Positions 17,507 through 25,707 of a stretch of 64,000 nucleotides of DNA are shown here, piece by piece; position 1 is the stretch's first letter; each line of letters opens with the position of its first letter. Source of the DNA: JBGAHD01 sp044226395 (GTDB lineage Bacteria > Pseudomonadota > Gammaproteobacteria > Xanthomonadales > Ahniellaceae); NCBI GenBank assembly GCA_044226395.1, contig JBGAHD010000001.1, forward strand, positions 1,277,014-1,341,013, written 5' to 3'. The position numbers were made by a program, and so were the translations under genes. Under the pieces are notes generated by a model. That model ran no database searches. It had not been told where the DNA came from and was given only the letters and a program-made list of their open reading frames with translations.

Positions 17507-17521
17507 TAGCATGCGGCCATG
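17507..17521 (+). promoter_or_regulatory. candidate leaderless promoter (-10) of the MmcQ/YjbR gene
   Basis: TGCTAGCAT (extended -10; hexamer 17507-17512) lies exactly 6 nt before the ATG at 17519. There is no Shine-Dalgarno. Confidence 0.5.
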
Positions 17522-17881
17522 AACATCGCGCAAGTGAAGGCGTTTTGCGCGCGCCTGCCCGGCGCTCGGCGCATCCTGCACGGCGAGCCTTGGAACATTC
17601 TGGTCTACGCCGTCGGTGGCAAGACATTCGCCTACTTCAAGACCAGCGCGCCCGAGCGCTGGCGCTTCAGCGTGCGCGTCAGCGGCGAGCGTTTCGTCGA
17701 ATTGACCGCGCAGCCGGGCATCAAGCCCGCGCGCTATCGCGGCCGTCATCGCTGGATCACCATCGTGCACGTGCGCTCGGTGCCGTCGGACTATTTGCGC
17801 GAACTCGTGCGAAGTTCCCATGCCGAAGCGCTGAACGCGCTCAGTCGCGCGCGTCGCGCGGCCGCGCTCGCGGCGCCTTGA
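17519..17881 (+). CDS. MmcQ/YjbR family protein
   Basis: A 120-residue cytoplasmic protein of the MmcQ/YjbR fold (PF04237), which has a CyaY-like or double-wing DNA-binding-like structure. The expected pattern is visible: an N-terminal helix ending in LPGA, then KTFAYFK, a strand pair with SVRVSGERF, the turn PGIKPARYRGRHRWITI, and a C-terminal helix beginning YLRELVRSSHAEAL. Its molecular role is not firmly known. The start ATG sits 6 nt after TAGCAT. The iron-permease-like gene follows 60 bp downstream on the same strand. Confidence 0.85.
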   Translation: MNIAQVKAFCARLPGARRILHGEPWNILVYAVGGKTFAYFKTSAPERWRFSVRVSGERFVELTAQPGIKPARYRGRHRWITIVHVRSVPSDYLRELVRSSHAEALNALSRARRAAALAAP

Positions 17882-17941
17882 GACATTCTCGCGCGTTACC
17901 ATCGGCCTTCTTCTTTGCGGCGATGACGTCGGGAGCACGAT

Positions 17942-18358
17942 ATGGCCAAGATTCCTTCGACCTGGTACTCGCGCGCGGCCAAGGAAGTCGCGCGCCTGAG
18001 CGGCCGCCCACCCGTGTTTGCGATCGCGGTGGGCCTGATCGTGGTCTGGATCGCCACCGGCCCGCTGTTCCACTACAGCGACACCTGGCAACTGGTGATC
18101 AATACCGGCACGACCATCATCACCTTCCTGATGGTGTTTCTGATCCAGAACACGCAGAACCGCGACACCGAGGCCATCCAGATCAAGCTCGACGAATTGA
18201 TCCGCGCCACGGCCGGCGCGCACAACGCGCTGCTCGATCTCGAGGAACTCGAAGAGGACCGCCTGCACGAGTTCCGCGCGCGCTATCAAAAGCTCGCCGA
18301 CCTCGCCCGCAAGGAACTCAAGCACGGCGCGCAGGACACGGGAACGCCGGACTATTGA
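17942..18358 (+). CDS. low-affinity iron permease family protein
   Basis: A 138-residue inner-membrane protein of PF04120. Two transmembrane helices are seen (about 23-43, FAIAVGLIVVWIATGPLF; about 50-70, LVINTGTTIITFLMVFLIQN), then the family signature QNTQNRDTEAIQIKLDELIRA and an acidic coiled-coil-like C-terminus. The name comes from a fungal Fe(II) transporter, but for short bacterial members transport has not been shown in general. The start ATG has GGGAG 7-11 nt upstream. It lies in a possible operon with the MmcQ/YjbR gene before and the DUF2726 gene after (54-bp gap). Confidence 0.85.
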   Translation: MAKIPSTWYSRAAKEVARLSGRPPVFAIAVGLIVVWIATGPLFHYSDTWQLVINTGTTIITFLMVFLIQNTQNRDTEAIQIKLDELIRATAGAHNALLDLEELEEDRLHEFRARYQKLADLARKELKHGAQDTGTPDY

Positions 18359-18412
18359 TCGCCGCGCCCGCGCGCACGATCCTAAGCGCCATCCACGCCA
18401 GGAGGCCGGGTC

Positions 18413-18991
18413 GTGAGCGCAGGGATGCTGCTGTTGCCGCTGTTGGTCTTCGCGATCGCCGTCGTGCTGGCGCTGTTGGCGCGTCGCGCGCGCGGGACTC
18501 GCGACGAAGGGCCTTGGCCTTTCGAGGCGCGTCGCTTGCTCAGCGCGCCCGAACAAACGTTGTTTCATCGCCTGCGCGCCGCCCTGCCCGACCGCGTCGT
18601 GCTCGCGCAGGTGCAAGTGTCGCGCGTGCTGCGGGTCAAGGCCGGCGCGGGGTCGACGGCCTGGCGCAATCGCATCGATCGGCTGAGCTACGACTTCGTG
18701 GTGTGCGCGCCGGATTTCTCGGTGCTCGCGGCGATCGAACTCGATGACGCCAGCCACGCGCGTCCCGAACGCGCCGACGCGGATCGCCGCAAGGAGCGCG
18801 CAAGCGCGGCGGCTGGGGTTCGGTTGATCCGCTGGCCCGTGTCGCCCTTGCCCGATGAAGCGACGATTCGGCAAGCCTTCGGCGACCTCGCCACGCCCGC
18901 AGTCCAGACGCAAAACTTCGTGGCGGACACGGCGCCCGCGGCGCGCTCGAAGGCGCCGCCAAGCCCACGCGGCCAGCGTCCCAGCCCCTGA
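18413..18991 (+). CDS. membrane-anchored DUF2726 protein
   Basis: A 192-residue protein with one N-terminal membrane helix (about 4-22) and a cytoplasmic DUF2726 domain (about 40-150). DUF2726 is distantly nuclease-like: note the YDFVVCAPDFSVLAAIELDD segment, whose Asp and the final Glu-Leu-Asp resemble a restriction-fold D...ExD/K core, and KERASAAAGVRLIRW. I infer possible nucleic-acid binding only. The start is a GTG at 18413 directly after AGGAGG, with ATG 18425 as alternative. A disordered Pro/Ala tail ends the protein. Confidence 0.75.
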   Translation: MSAGMLLLPLLVFAIAVVLALLARRARGTRDEGPWPFEARRLLSAPEQTLFHRLRAALPDRVVLAQVQVSRVLRVKAGAGSTAWRNRIDRLSYDFVVCAPDFSVLAAIELDDASHARPERADADRRKERASAAAGVRLIRWPVSPLPDEATIRQAFGDLATPAVQTQNFVADTAPAARSKAPPSPRGQRPSP

Positions 18992-19012
18992 CCGAAGTCA
19001 GATCCGCGCACC

Positions 19013-19026
19013 CACCGGCGCCGGTG
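19013..19026. repeat. 14-bp perfect palindrome upstream of the ECF sigma gene
   Basis: CACCGGCGCCGGTG, flanked by GCGC on each side, lies between the DUF2726 stop and the ECF start, about 22 bp upstream of the TAAGCT box. It could be an operator or the terminator of the upstream operon. Confidence 0.4.
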
Positions 19027-19047
19027 CGCGCCTGTCAGCGGCGCTGC

Positions 19048-19062
19048 TAAGCTCGCGCCGTG
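19048..19062 (+). promoter_or_regulatory. candidate leaderless promoter (-10) of the ECF sigma gene
   Basis: TGCTAAGCT (extended -10; hexamer 19048-19053) lies exactly 6 nt before the GTG start at 19060, without a Shine-Dalgarno. Confidence 0.45.
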
Positions 19063-19638
19063 AACAGCAGCCCGCCCAGCGAAATCACGCAATGGCTCGA
19101 CGCCGCGCGCGCCGGTGACGCGCAGGCCTACGACCTCGCCGTGCGCGCGCTCTATCAGGACCTGCGCCGCCTGGCTGGCGCGTTGGCGCGTGGCGGCACG
19201 CTCAATCCGACGGGTCTGGTGCACGAGGTCTATCTCAAGCTCTCGGCCAACGGCGCGGTGCCGATCAATCGTCAGCACTTCATGCTGCTGGCGGCGCGCG
19301 CGATGCGGCAAGTGCTGTCCAATCACGCGCGCGATCATCTGGCGCTCAAGCGCGGCGGCGGCGCCACGCACGTCGACGCCGATCATGCCGAGGCGCAGGC
19401 CGTGGGCATCGATTCGGAAGCCGAACAACTGGTCGGCCTGGATCAATGCATGGAAGCCTTGCACCGCATCGACCCGGTCCTGGTGCAACTGGTCGAGTGC
19501 CGCGTTTTCGCCGGCTACACCGAGACCGAGGCCGCCGAGGCCACGGGCCTGTCGCTGCGCACCGCGCAGCGTCTCTACGCCGACGCGCGCGCGCACTTGG
19601 CGCGCATCTGGGACAACGCCGCCGGTGCCCATCCCTGA
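19060..19638 (+). CDS. ECF-subfamily RNA polymerase sigma factor
   Basis: A 192-residue sigma-70 family protein of the ECF type often found beside Ser/Thr kinases (TIGR02999-like). Sigma region 2 (about 20-95) includes YQDLRRLAGALARGG, LVHEVYLKL and HFMLLAARAMRQVLSNHARD; sigma region 4 (about 130-185) has the helix-turn-helix ETEAAEATGLSLRTAQRLYADAR. It would redirect RNA polymerase to a small regulon. No anti-sigma factor is adjacent. Instead the kinase gene starts inside its last codons (14-bp overlap), so control by phosphorylation is the simplest inference. The start is a GTG at 19060. Confidence 0.9.
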   Translation: MNSSPPSEITQWLDAARAGDAQAYDLAVRALYQDLRRLAGALARGGTLNPTGLVHEVYLKLSANGAVPINRQHFMLLAARAMRQVLSNHARDHLALKRGGGATHVDADHAEAQAVGIDSEAEQLVGLDQCMEALHRIDPVLVQLVECRVFAGYTETEAAEATGLSLRTAQRLYADARAHLARIWDNAAGAHP

Positions 19639-22354
19639 CTGGTTCTTTCGCGAAGGCGGCGTGCTCGCGGGCGACTTCGCCACGCGCCTGCTCGACGGCG
19701 CGAACGAGCACCTGCCGCCCGACACCCGCCTGGGCGCTTTCGCCATCGAACGCGAGATCGGCCGTGGCGGCCAGGCCGTGGTCTATCTGGCGTATCGCGC
19801 CGATGGCGCCTATCAACAACGCGTGGCGATCAAGCTGGCGCTCGCGCAGGCGCAGCGCGGTGATTTCAGTCGCGAGCGGCAATTGCTCGCCGAACTCAAG
19901 CATCCCCATCTCGCGCGCCTGATCGATGGCGGCGAGCACGCGGGCCGACCGTGGTTCGCGATGGATTTCGTCGACGGCCCGAGCATCGACCGCCATTGCA
20001 CCGAGCAACGACTGCCGCGCGCGCGACGCATCGCGCTGTTCCTGCAAGTGTGCGCGGCGGTGAGCTTCGCGCATCAGCGGCTGCTCGTCCATCGCGACAT
20101 CAAGCCGTCCAATGTGCTGGTCGACGCGGACGAGACACCGCGCCTGCTCGACTTTGGTATCGCCGCGCTGCTCACGCGCGACGGCGTGGACGACGCGCGT
20201 CCCGCGTATACGCCTGCCTTCGCGAGTCCCGAACAGAAGCGCGGCGAGTCGGTGGGACCGGCCTCGGATCAATATCAACTCGCGCTGCTGCTGCGACGGA
20301 TGCTGTTGGACTCGCCTTCCGCGGCGACCGCCATGCCGACGTCGACACTGGCGACCGCGGTGATGTCGCCCGGTGCCGCCGTCGCCGAAAACACTTCATC
20401 TTCATCGCCGACGAAAGACGAAGACGATTTCGACGACGATCTACGCGCCATCCTCGCGCAAGCACAGCAGGACGCGCCGGAAGCGCGCTACGGCTCGGTC
20501 GCCGAGTTCGCCGACGATCTGCGCCGCTACCTCGCGCATCAACCGGTGCGCGCGCGTCGACACACGCCGTGGTATTTGCTGCGTTGTCTCGCGCGTCGTC
20601 ATCCATGGCGATTGGCCGCCGGCGTGCTGGCCTTCCTCGGCGTGGTCGCGATGCTGAGCTTCTTCACCTGGCGCCTGGCGCGCGAACGCGACATCAGCCG
20701 CGCCGAAGCCGCGCGCGCCGAAGCGACGAAGGACTTTCTGATCGCGCTATTCCGCGACGGCGACCCCACGCGCGGCAGCGATCCCAACATCACCGCGCGG
20801 GAGTTGATGCAGGCGGGCGCCGCGCGCGTCGAAGCCGACACCGATCTGCCGACCGACGTGCGCGATGAACTGGTGCGTCTGCTCGCCGACGTTCAGATGC
20901 ATTTGGGCGACGCCACGGCCGCCGCCGAGTTGATCGGCAAGCTCAGTCCCGGTCAGATCTCGCCCGACGAATTGGCCGAATTCCAGGGCCGCCTCGCCAT
21001 GATTCGCGGTGAACCGAAAGAAGCGGTTCGTCTGTTGATGCAGGCCACGGCCCTGCACGACACCGCCAAGCGCCAGCTCCTGCTCGCGCGCTCGCAGAGC
21101 GATGCCGGCGAAACCCAGGCCGCGATGGCGCGACTGAGCCGTCTGCTTGAACACGACGCCACGCTCACCGACGGCGTGGCCTCGAGCGCGTGGATCGATC
21201 GCGGCGTGATGCACTGGCGCGACGGCAAGCCGGTCGAGGCCATCGCCGATTTCGATCGCGCGCTCGCGCGCATTCGCGCCAGCGACACTGCGATCACGCC
21301 CGTCGCGGTGCAAATCAACAAGGGCCTAGCGTTGATCGATCTGGCGCGCTTCGACGACGCGCTCACGCAGCTGGCCGAAGCCGAGCGCGATCTCGCGCGT
21401 TTTCCCAACTTCAAGCATCAGTATTTGATCATGCAGAACCGTGGCATGGCCTTGCTGCGCAAAGGCGAGGTCAATGCCGCGCGCGATGTCTGGCAGCAAC
21501 TGCTGGAACTCGTCGATCAGGGCGTCAATCCGGGCATCGAGGCCTCGACCGTGCACAACCTCGCCGCGGTCGACGATCGACTGGGCGATCCGGTCGGATC
21601 AATCGCGTTCTCGTTGCGCGCGCAACGCTTGCGCGAAGCGCTGGGCGATGCGCCGGCCGCGCTGTCCTCGCACATCAATGTGCTGGCCAAGCTGTACTCG
21701 CTTGGCATGGCGCGCGAAGTGCAGGACATGGCCAACCGCGCCGTCGAGCGCGCGCAGGCCATGAGCCGGCCCGACCTCGCCGCGCGTGCGCGTCTGGCTG
21801 GCGTGCACGGTGTATGCGCCACGACGCCCGCGTCCTGCGTGGCCGCATTGCAAGCGAGCGCGCGGGAGTTCGCCGAGCAGAACAATCAGGTCAAGTATCT
21901 CGAAGTGCTGGAGAAGATCGCCAACTACGCGTTTGAGTATCGCGATCAGGCTGGGCTCGAACGCGCCGCGCGGGACTTCGCGCGAGCCACGTCCAAGGCA
22001 CGCACGGCAGACACCGAGGGCACCTTGCGCGTGTTCGAGGCACTGCGTGATCGTGATATCGAACGACTGCGAGCCCTCGCGGAGACTTCGACTGTCGCGC
22101 GCCGCGCCCTCGTCTTGATGGCCCTCGATCGCGGCGACATCAAGACCGCGCGCGCGCAACTGGCGTTGATGCCCGAGGAACTCACTGATCGTTACTGGCT
22201 GCTACGCGAACGAGTCGCCCGCGGTATCGGCGATGCCAAGGACGCCGAACTCGCGCGCGATACGCGAGACTCGGCGCGCGCTCGCGTCAAGGCCCTGCTC
22301 GACGCGGCCGACACCGCGCCGCTGCCCGCGGCCAAGTCTCCCGCCGCCCCGTGA
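19625..22354 (+). CDS. transmembrane serine/threonine protein kinase with C-terminal TPR region
   Basis: A 909-residue membrane kinase. The cytoplasmic Hanks-type domain spans about residues 35-300: glycine loop IGRGGQAVVYLAYR, ATP-binding Lys in VAIKLA, catalytic loop HRDIKPSN (Asp158), DFGIA and SPEQ. A single transmembrane helix (about 325-347) leads to about 560 residues of TPR-like helices (QINKGLALIDLARFDDAL, LIMQNRGMALLRKGEV) that would lie in the periplasm and sense a ligand or partner. The start is the GTG at 19625, which overlaps the ECF sigma gene. This coupling implies one signalling unit: the kinase probably modifies the sigma factor. A long Ser/Asp-rich insertion (about 240-275) interrupts the kinase C-lobe. 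Confidence 0.9.
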   Translation: MPIPDWFFREGGVLAGDFATRLLDGANEHLPPDTRLGAFAIEREIGRGGQAVVYLAYRADGAYQQRVAIKLALAQAQRGDFSRERQLLAELKHPHLARLIDGGEHAGRPWFAMDFVDGPSIDRHCTEQRLPRARRIALFLQVCAAVSFAHQRLLVHRDIKPSNVLVDADETPRLLDFGIAALLTRDGVDDARPAYTPAFASPEQKRGESVGPASDQYQLALLLRRMLLDSPSAATAMPTSTLATAVMSPGAAVAENTSSSSPTKDEDDFDDDLRAILAQAQQDAPEARYGSVAEFADDLRRYLAHQPVRARRHTPWYLLRCLARRHPWRLAAGVLAFLGVVAMLSFFTWRLARERDISRAEAARAEATKDFLIALFRDGDPTRGSDPNITARELMQAGAARVEADTDLPTDVRDELVRLLADVQMHLGDATAAAELIGKLSPGQISPDELAEFQGRLAMIRGEPKEAVRLLMQATALHDTAKRQLLLARSQSDAGETQAAMARLSRLLEHDATLTDGVASSAWIDRGVMHWRDGKPVEAIADFDRALARIRASDTAITPVAVQINKGLALIDLARFDDALTQLAEAERDLARFPNFKHQYLIMQNRGMALLRKGEVNAARDVWQQLLELVDQGVNPGIEASTVHNLAAVDDRLGDPVGSIAFSLRAQRLREALGDAPAALSSHINVLAKLYSLGMAREVQDMANRAVERAQAMSRPDLAARARLAGVHGVCATTPASCVAALQASAREFAEQNNQVKYLEVLEKIANYAFEYRDQAGLERAARDFARATSKARTADTEGTLRVFEALRDRDIERLRALAETSTVARRALVLMALDRGDIKTARAQLALMPEELTDRYWLLRERVARGIGDAKDAELARDTRDSARARVKALLDAADTAPLPAAKSPAAP

Positions 22355-22875
22355 ACCCCGCGGAACACCTCCGCCCCGCCACGCTGGCGGATTTCGAGGG
22401 CGTGTTCGCGATTCACGGGCATCCCGAAGTCGCGTCCACCTTGAGTGGACGTGCCATTCCTCGCGAGAGCTTTCGATTCCTGTTCGACGACATGCTGGCC
22501 ACGCGCGATCTGTTCGTGTTCGAGCGTGATGGCGAGATCATCGGCTTCTTCCGGCTGTCGCGCCATCCCGCGCGAATGCAACCCACGGCCTACCTTGGCA
22601 CGGTCGCGATCACGCCCGCCCTGCGCGGCACCGGCGCGGCTCGCCGCATGATCGCCCTCGCGATTGAACAGGCCGAGCAGGCGGGTTACGAAGCCATGGA
22701 ATTGCTGGTCAACAGTACGAACCCGCGAGCCTTCGCGTTCTATCGCGCGCAGGGATTCGAGATCATCGCGCGACGTCCGCGGGAGATCGAAGCGTCTCCC
22801 GCGTCGGACGAAGAATGGACGATGCGGCGCGTGCTTCGAGCGCTGAATCCACGCACCGACTCACCGCAAGCGTGA
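22351..22875 (+). CDS. GNAT family N-acetyltransferase
   Basis: A 174-residue acetyl-CoA-dependent acetyltransferase. Seen: a beta-strand with GEIIGFFRLSRHP, the acetyl-CoA-binding loop RGTGAARRMIALAIEQA (Q/RxxGxA pattern, about 92-98), and the C-terminal strand NPRAFAFYRAQGFEIIARR. The substrate is unknown (amino group of a metabolite or protein). The start is a GTG that overlaps the kinase stop (GTGA), so it is translated with the ECF/kinase unit. That makes a role in the same signalling response possible. Confidence 0.88.
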   Translation: MNPAEHLRPATLADFEGVFAIHGHPEVASTLSGRAIPRESFRFLFDDMLATRDLFVFERDGEIIGFFRLSRHPARMQPTAYLGTVAITPALRGTGAARRMIALAIEQAEQAGYEAMELLVNSTNPRAFAFYRAQGFEIIARRPREIEASPASDEEWTMRRVLRALNPRTDSPQA

Positions 22876-22915
22876 TGCGCTTCTCGCTCACTTCTGGCGC
22901 GTCCGTCCGCAACGA

Positions 22916-24394
22916 CTACTCGAACGAATCAGCGAAAACCCGCTGAAGATCGAAGTCGATCAACAGATCCATATTCACCACGGCATTCGGATAGCCTGAC
23001 GCCAGATCGCGCGTCGAGAAGCGGATCGTGTTGTCGCCATCGACCAACTCGTTCAACGGCAGATCGATGGCGTGATTCATCGCGCCGCCTTGACCGGCCT
23101 CGTTCTGGATCATGGCGATCTCGCCGGCCGTGAACGGACGCTCGTGATTGGGATGATTGTTGATCTTGTAGATCAAGCGCGACGTAGGCTGCGGCACCAG
23201 ATTGAAGCCCCAGTTCTGGTAGTAGCCCGTCATCACCAAGCGCGCGCGCGTGGCATTGGCGAGCGACACGTTTTGAAACGTGAACGGCACGCTCAGTTGC
23301 GCGGGATCATTGGGAATCAGATAGGCGATCGTCCGCCCAGGTTGCTGCACGGTGATGACCTGATTGTTGGCGTCGCGGTACTCCTCTTGAAAGGTGTAGG
23401 CGACATTGGAGTCCGGAATCTCGTATTCGCGCGTGGTATCGATGCGCGGGCCGTCGAAGCCGATGTTGTCCCAATACGTATTCCACGACCGCAGCGGAAC
23501 CGGCGTTCCGTAATCCTCGCCCGAGTATTTCCACGTCGCGTGATTGTGCGACAGCAGATGCACATAGGCCCGCGTGAACGGCAAGGGCGTGGCGAAGGTC
23601 AATCGACCGTGATCGACCGCGGTCGGAAAGTTCACGCCATCGTCGGAATAGGCACTGACATCGACCGCGAGCTGCGTTTGCGACAAGCGGATCTCGACAT
23701 GATTGAGTCGCCCGCGCTGAATCGGCAGTGGCGGACTCACGGTGAAGTTGTGCGTGTCCACCGTCGCGTAGTCGCGCACTTCATAAACATCGACGAAGGA
23801 CGAGAACGGATTCGCGCCCATGAAGGTGATGATCAAGCCATTGCGCGGATTCGGCCCGCGCCCATTGATGTCCCAGTTCGCGGTCGGCGCCGGATCGTCG
23901 CTGATGACCACGCTGATGTAGCCCAGTAAGAAGTTACTCGCCAGATCCGCGTCGAACACCAGCTTGCCCGTGCGATTGGCGAAATCGAAGGGCTGACGAA
24001 TACGCAGCGTGTTGACGCCGTAGTTCTGACTGCCCGTCGCCACCACGAGATGACGCGTCATGCGCGCGTTCGGTTCGCAGATCACCGTGTCCTGCGTCAC
24101 GGACTGATACGCGGGCAATCCGGAACGACAACTCGCGGGTTCGCCAATATCGCGACCAATCTCCGCATCACGCACCCACATCGGAACATCGCCGCCCGTA
24201 GCCAGCGAATGCACCAAACGCGACTCGCTGAAACGCAATCGACTCAACTCACCCGCACGTCCGCGCTCATTGATCGGCGCCGGGCCACTCTCGAACGTTT
24301 CGCAGAACGCGGGATTGGTCATCCCGCACGATTGCGCGTAAGCGCCGCCACTGAGCAGACTCAGCGCGACGAAGAGGCCTCGCAGATAGTTCAT
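22916..24394 (-). CDS. large secreted protein of unknown function, C-terminus FADSFE
   Basis: A 492-residue exported protein. The signal peptide (about 1-20, cleavage after AYA) is followed by a Cys-containing mature start (CGMTNPAFCETFESG). The remainder is strand-rich and recalls a concanavalin-like jelly roll (NWDINGRGPNPRNGLIITF; WNTYWDNIGFDGP), without a catalytic pair I can name. A C-terminal domain of about 150 residues resembles a second beta-sandwich. The last residues, VFADSFE, match a short tail I recall on many secreted Lysobacterales proteins (IFxDGFE). The start ATG has AGGAAC upstream. It is convergent with the GNAT gene. Confidence 0.78.
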   Translation of the reverse strand: MNYLRGLFVALSLLSGGAYAQSCGMTNPAFCETFESGPAPINERGRAGELSRLRFSESRLVHSLATGGDVPMWVRDAEIGRDIGEPASCRSGLPAYQSVTQDTVICEPNARMTRHLVVATGSQNYGVNTLRIRQPFDFANRTGKLVFDADLASNFLLGYISVVISDDPAPTANWDINGRGPNPRNGLIITFMGANPFSSFVDVYEVRDYATVDTHNFTVSPPLPIQRGRLNHVEIRLSQTQLAVDVSAYSDDGVNFPTAVDHGRLTFATPLPFTRAYVHLLSHNHATWKYSGEDYGTPVPLRSWNTYWDNIGFDGPRIDTTREYEIPDSNVAYTFQEEYRDANNQVITVQQPGRTIAYLIPNDPAQLSVPFTFQNVSLANATRARLVMTGYYQNWGFNLVPQPTSRLIYKINNHPNHERPFTAGEIAMIQNEAGQGGAMNHAIDLPLNELVDGDNTIRFSTRDLASGYPNAVVNMDLLIDFDLQRVFADSFE

Positions 24395-24780
24395 GACGGG
24401 CGAAGTTCCTGAGTGAAATGAAGAAGCGATGCGTTATCGCGAAGCCGGGCCCTGCATGAGCCCTTGTCGCGAACCTTGTCTCGAGACAACCCCAATCGCC
24501 GCATCGCGCCACGGCCGCCGCACTCTAAGGCCCCCGCGCCCTGCGTTTGTGCGACGCGAGTCATTGTTTATGGATTGGCCGGCTCCGCGGCGTTGACAGA
24601 ACTGGACATCGGACTTTGCGAGTTGCCTTGATCTTCGCCTTGGCCCGGCAGCGGGGAGCATCGTTGACGCGACCGTGCTGACCGGCGCGCTTTGTGCCGA
24701 TGTTGACTATCGGAGTTCTGCCCGTTGACGCGACCGCGCCCCGCGCCTAGCGTGCGTCCCATCCAAGTGCTGGGAAGCGC
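24395..24780. other. 386-bp divergent intergenic region with repeated GTTGAC
   Basis: No gene seen. GTTGAC occurs four times on the plus strand (24592, 24663, 24702, 24724), and the second and fourth copies extend to GTTGACGCGACCG. The last copy forms the -35 box of the promoter for the gene at 24781. The others could be further -35 elements or activator sites. Confidence 0.45.
24725..24753 (+). promoter_or_regulatory. sigma-70-type promoter of the Sel1-like gene pair
   Basis: TTGACG (24725-24730), a 17-bp spacer and TAGCGT (24748-24753). Transcription would start near 24760, and GGGAAG precedes the ATG at 24781. Confidence 0.65.
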
Positions 24781-25707
24781 ATGGTGAGAACTCTCGGTGC
24801 ATTTGCCTTGTTCGCGCTCATGGCCGTTGCGGCGATTCTGGCCTTGATGGGGTACGTCGATCGAACGAGCGAGGTTAGGCGGGCGTCCGCATTGTCCGCG
24901 GGTGAGGTCATGCCACCTCCCGCGACGAGCACAGAGTTCCGGTTGCGGCTACCGCCAGAGTCTTCGCGGATTGAATCCAAGCTCGACGTTACGCCACCGC
25001 ACCTTCGCGCTTCCGCAAAGCTCAACGCCACGACGCGGCGCGCGTCGACGGGATCTCAGTCCCTGCCTGACCTGCCCGTCGATCAACTGATCACGCTCAA
25101 TCGCGAGCGCGCCTTTAAGGGCGATGCTCAGGCTGCCTATGAGATCGGTGCCGCGCTGTGGCAATGCCAACGACTGCCCGTGCGCGAACGCGAGCTCGCG
25201 CGTGGAAAGCCCGCCAACGACACGGTCGACCTCTACGAGCAATCCGTTCAAAGCGCTGAACGCTGGCTCGATCGCTGCGAGAACATCGGCGTGGCGGAGC
25301 TCTCGCAGACGCTGCCTTGGATCGAGCTTGCCGCTCAGAACGGCAGCGTCGAGGCGATGCTGCTATACGGCACCGCCGCCATTGGCGAACTCACACCGGA
25401 GGAAATGTTGGCCGATCCCGCGTCGTTGATCGATCGCAGGCAGCGCTCGATGCAATACCTGTTTGCCGCGGTGAACCACGGCTCGACATCGACACTTTCC
25501 GACATCGCTCACGTCTATCGCCGAGGCACCCTGGTCAAGGCCGACCCCGTGCTCGCCTATGCCTATGAGATCGCCTACTTCGACACCGGTCCTCGGACGC
25601 CTTACGCGCAACCGATGCTCGACTACTTCAGCCAAGGCCTGAGCGAGCAGGAGCGCGTTCGCGCGCGAGCGCTGGCCACGCGAATCGTTAGGGCCTGCTG
25701 TGATTGA
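24781..25707 (+). CDS. membrane-anchored Sel1/TPR-like protein, first of a tandem pair
   Basis: A 308-residue protein with an N-terminal membrane anchor (about 5-24), a Pro/Ser/Thr-rich linker (about 30-95) and a helical-repeat domain (about 98-308) probably in the periplasm. Repeat-like pairs are GDAQAAYEIGAALWQCQRL, IELAAQNGSVEAMLLYGTA and VYRRGTLVKADPVLAYAYEIAY. It ends in a Cys-Cys pair (RACCD), shared with the following paralogue. Two further cysteines (in WQCQRL and DRCENI) are also shared. Function unknown; a scaffold or substrate-binding role is the usual inference for Sel1 repeats. The promoter lies 28 bp upstream, and it overlaps the next gene by 8 bp. Confidence 0.75.
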   Translation: MVRTLGAFALFALMAVAAILALMGYVDRTSEVRRASALSAGEVMPPPATSTEFRLRLPPESSRIESKLDVTPPHLRASAKLNATTRRASTGSQSLPDLPVDQLITLNRERAFKGDAQAAYEIGAALWQCQRLPVRERELARGKPANDTVDLYEQSVQSAERWLDRCENIGVAELSQTLPWIELAAQNGSVEAMLLYGTAAIGELTPEEMLADPASLIDRRQRSMQYLFAAVNHGSTSTLSDIAHVYRRGTLVKADPVLAYAYEIAYFDTGPRTPYAQPMLDYFSQGLSEQERVRARALATRIVRACCD

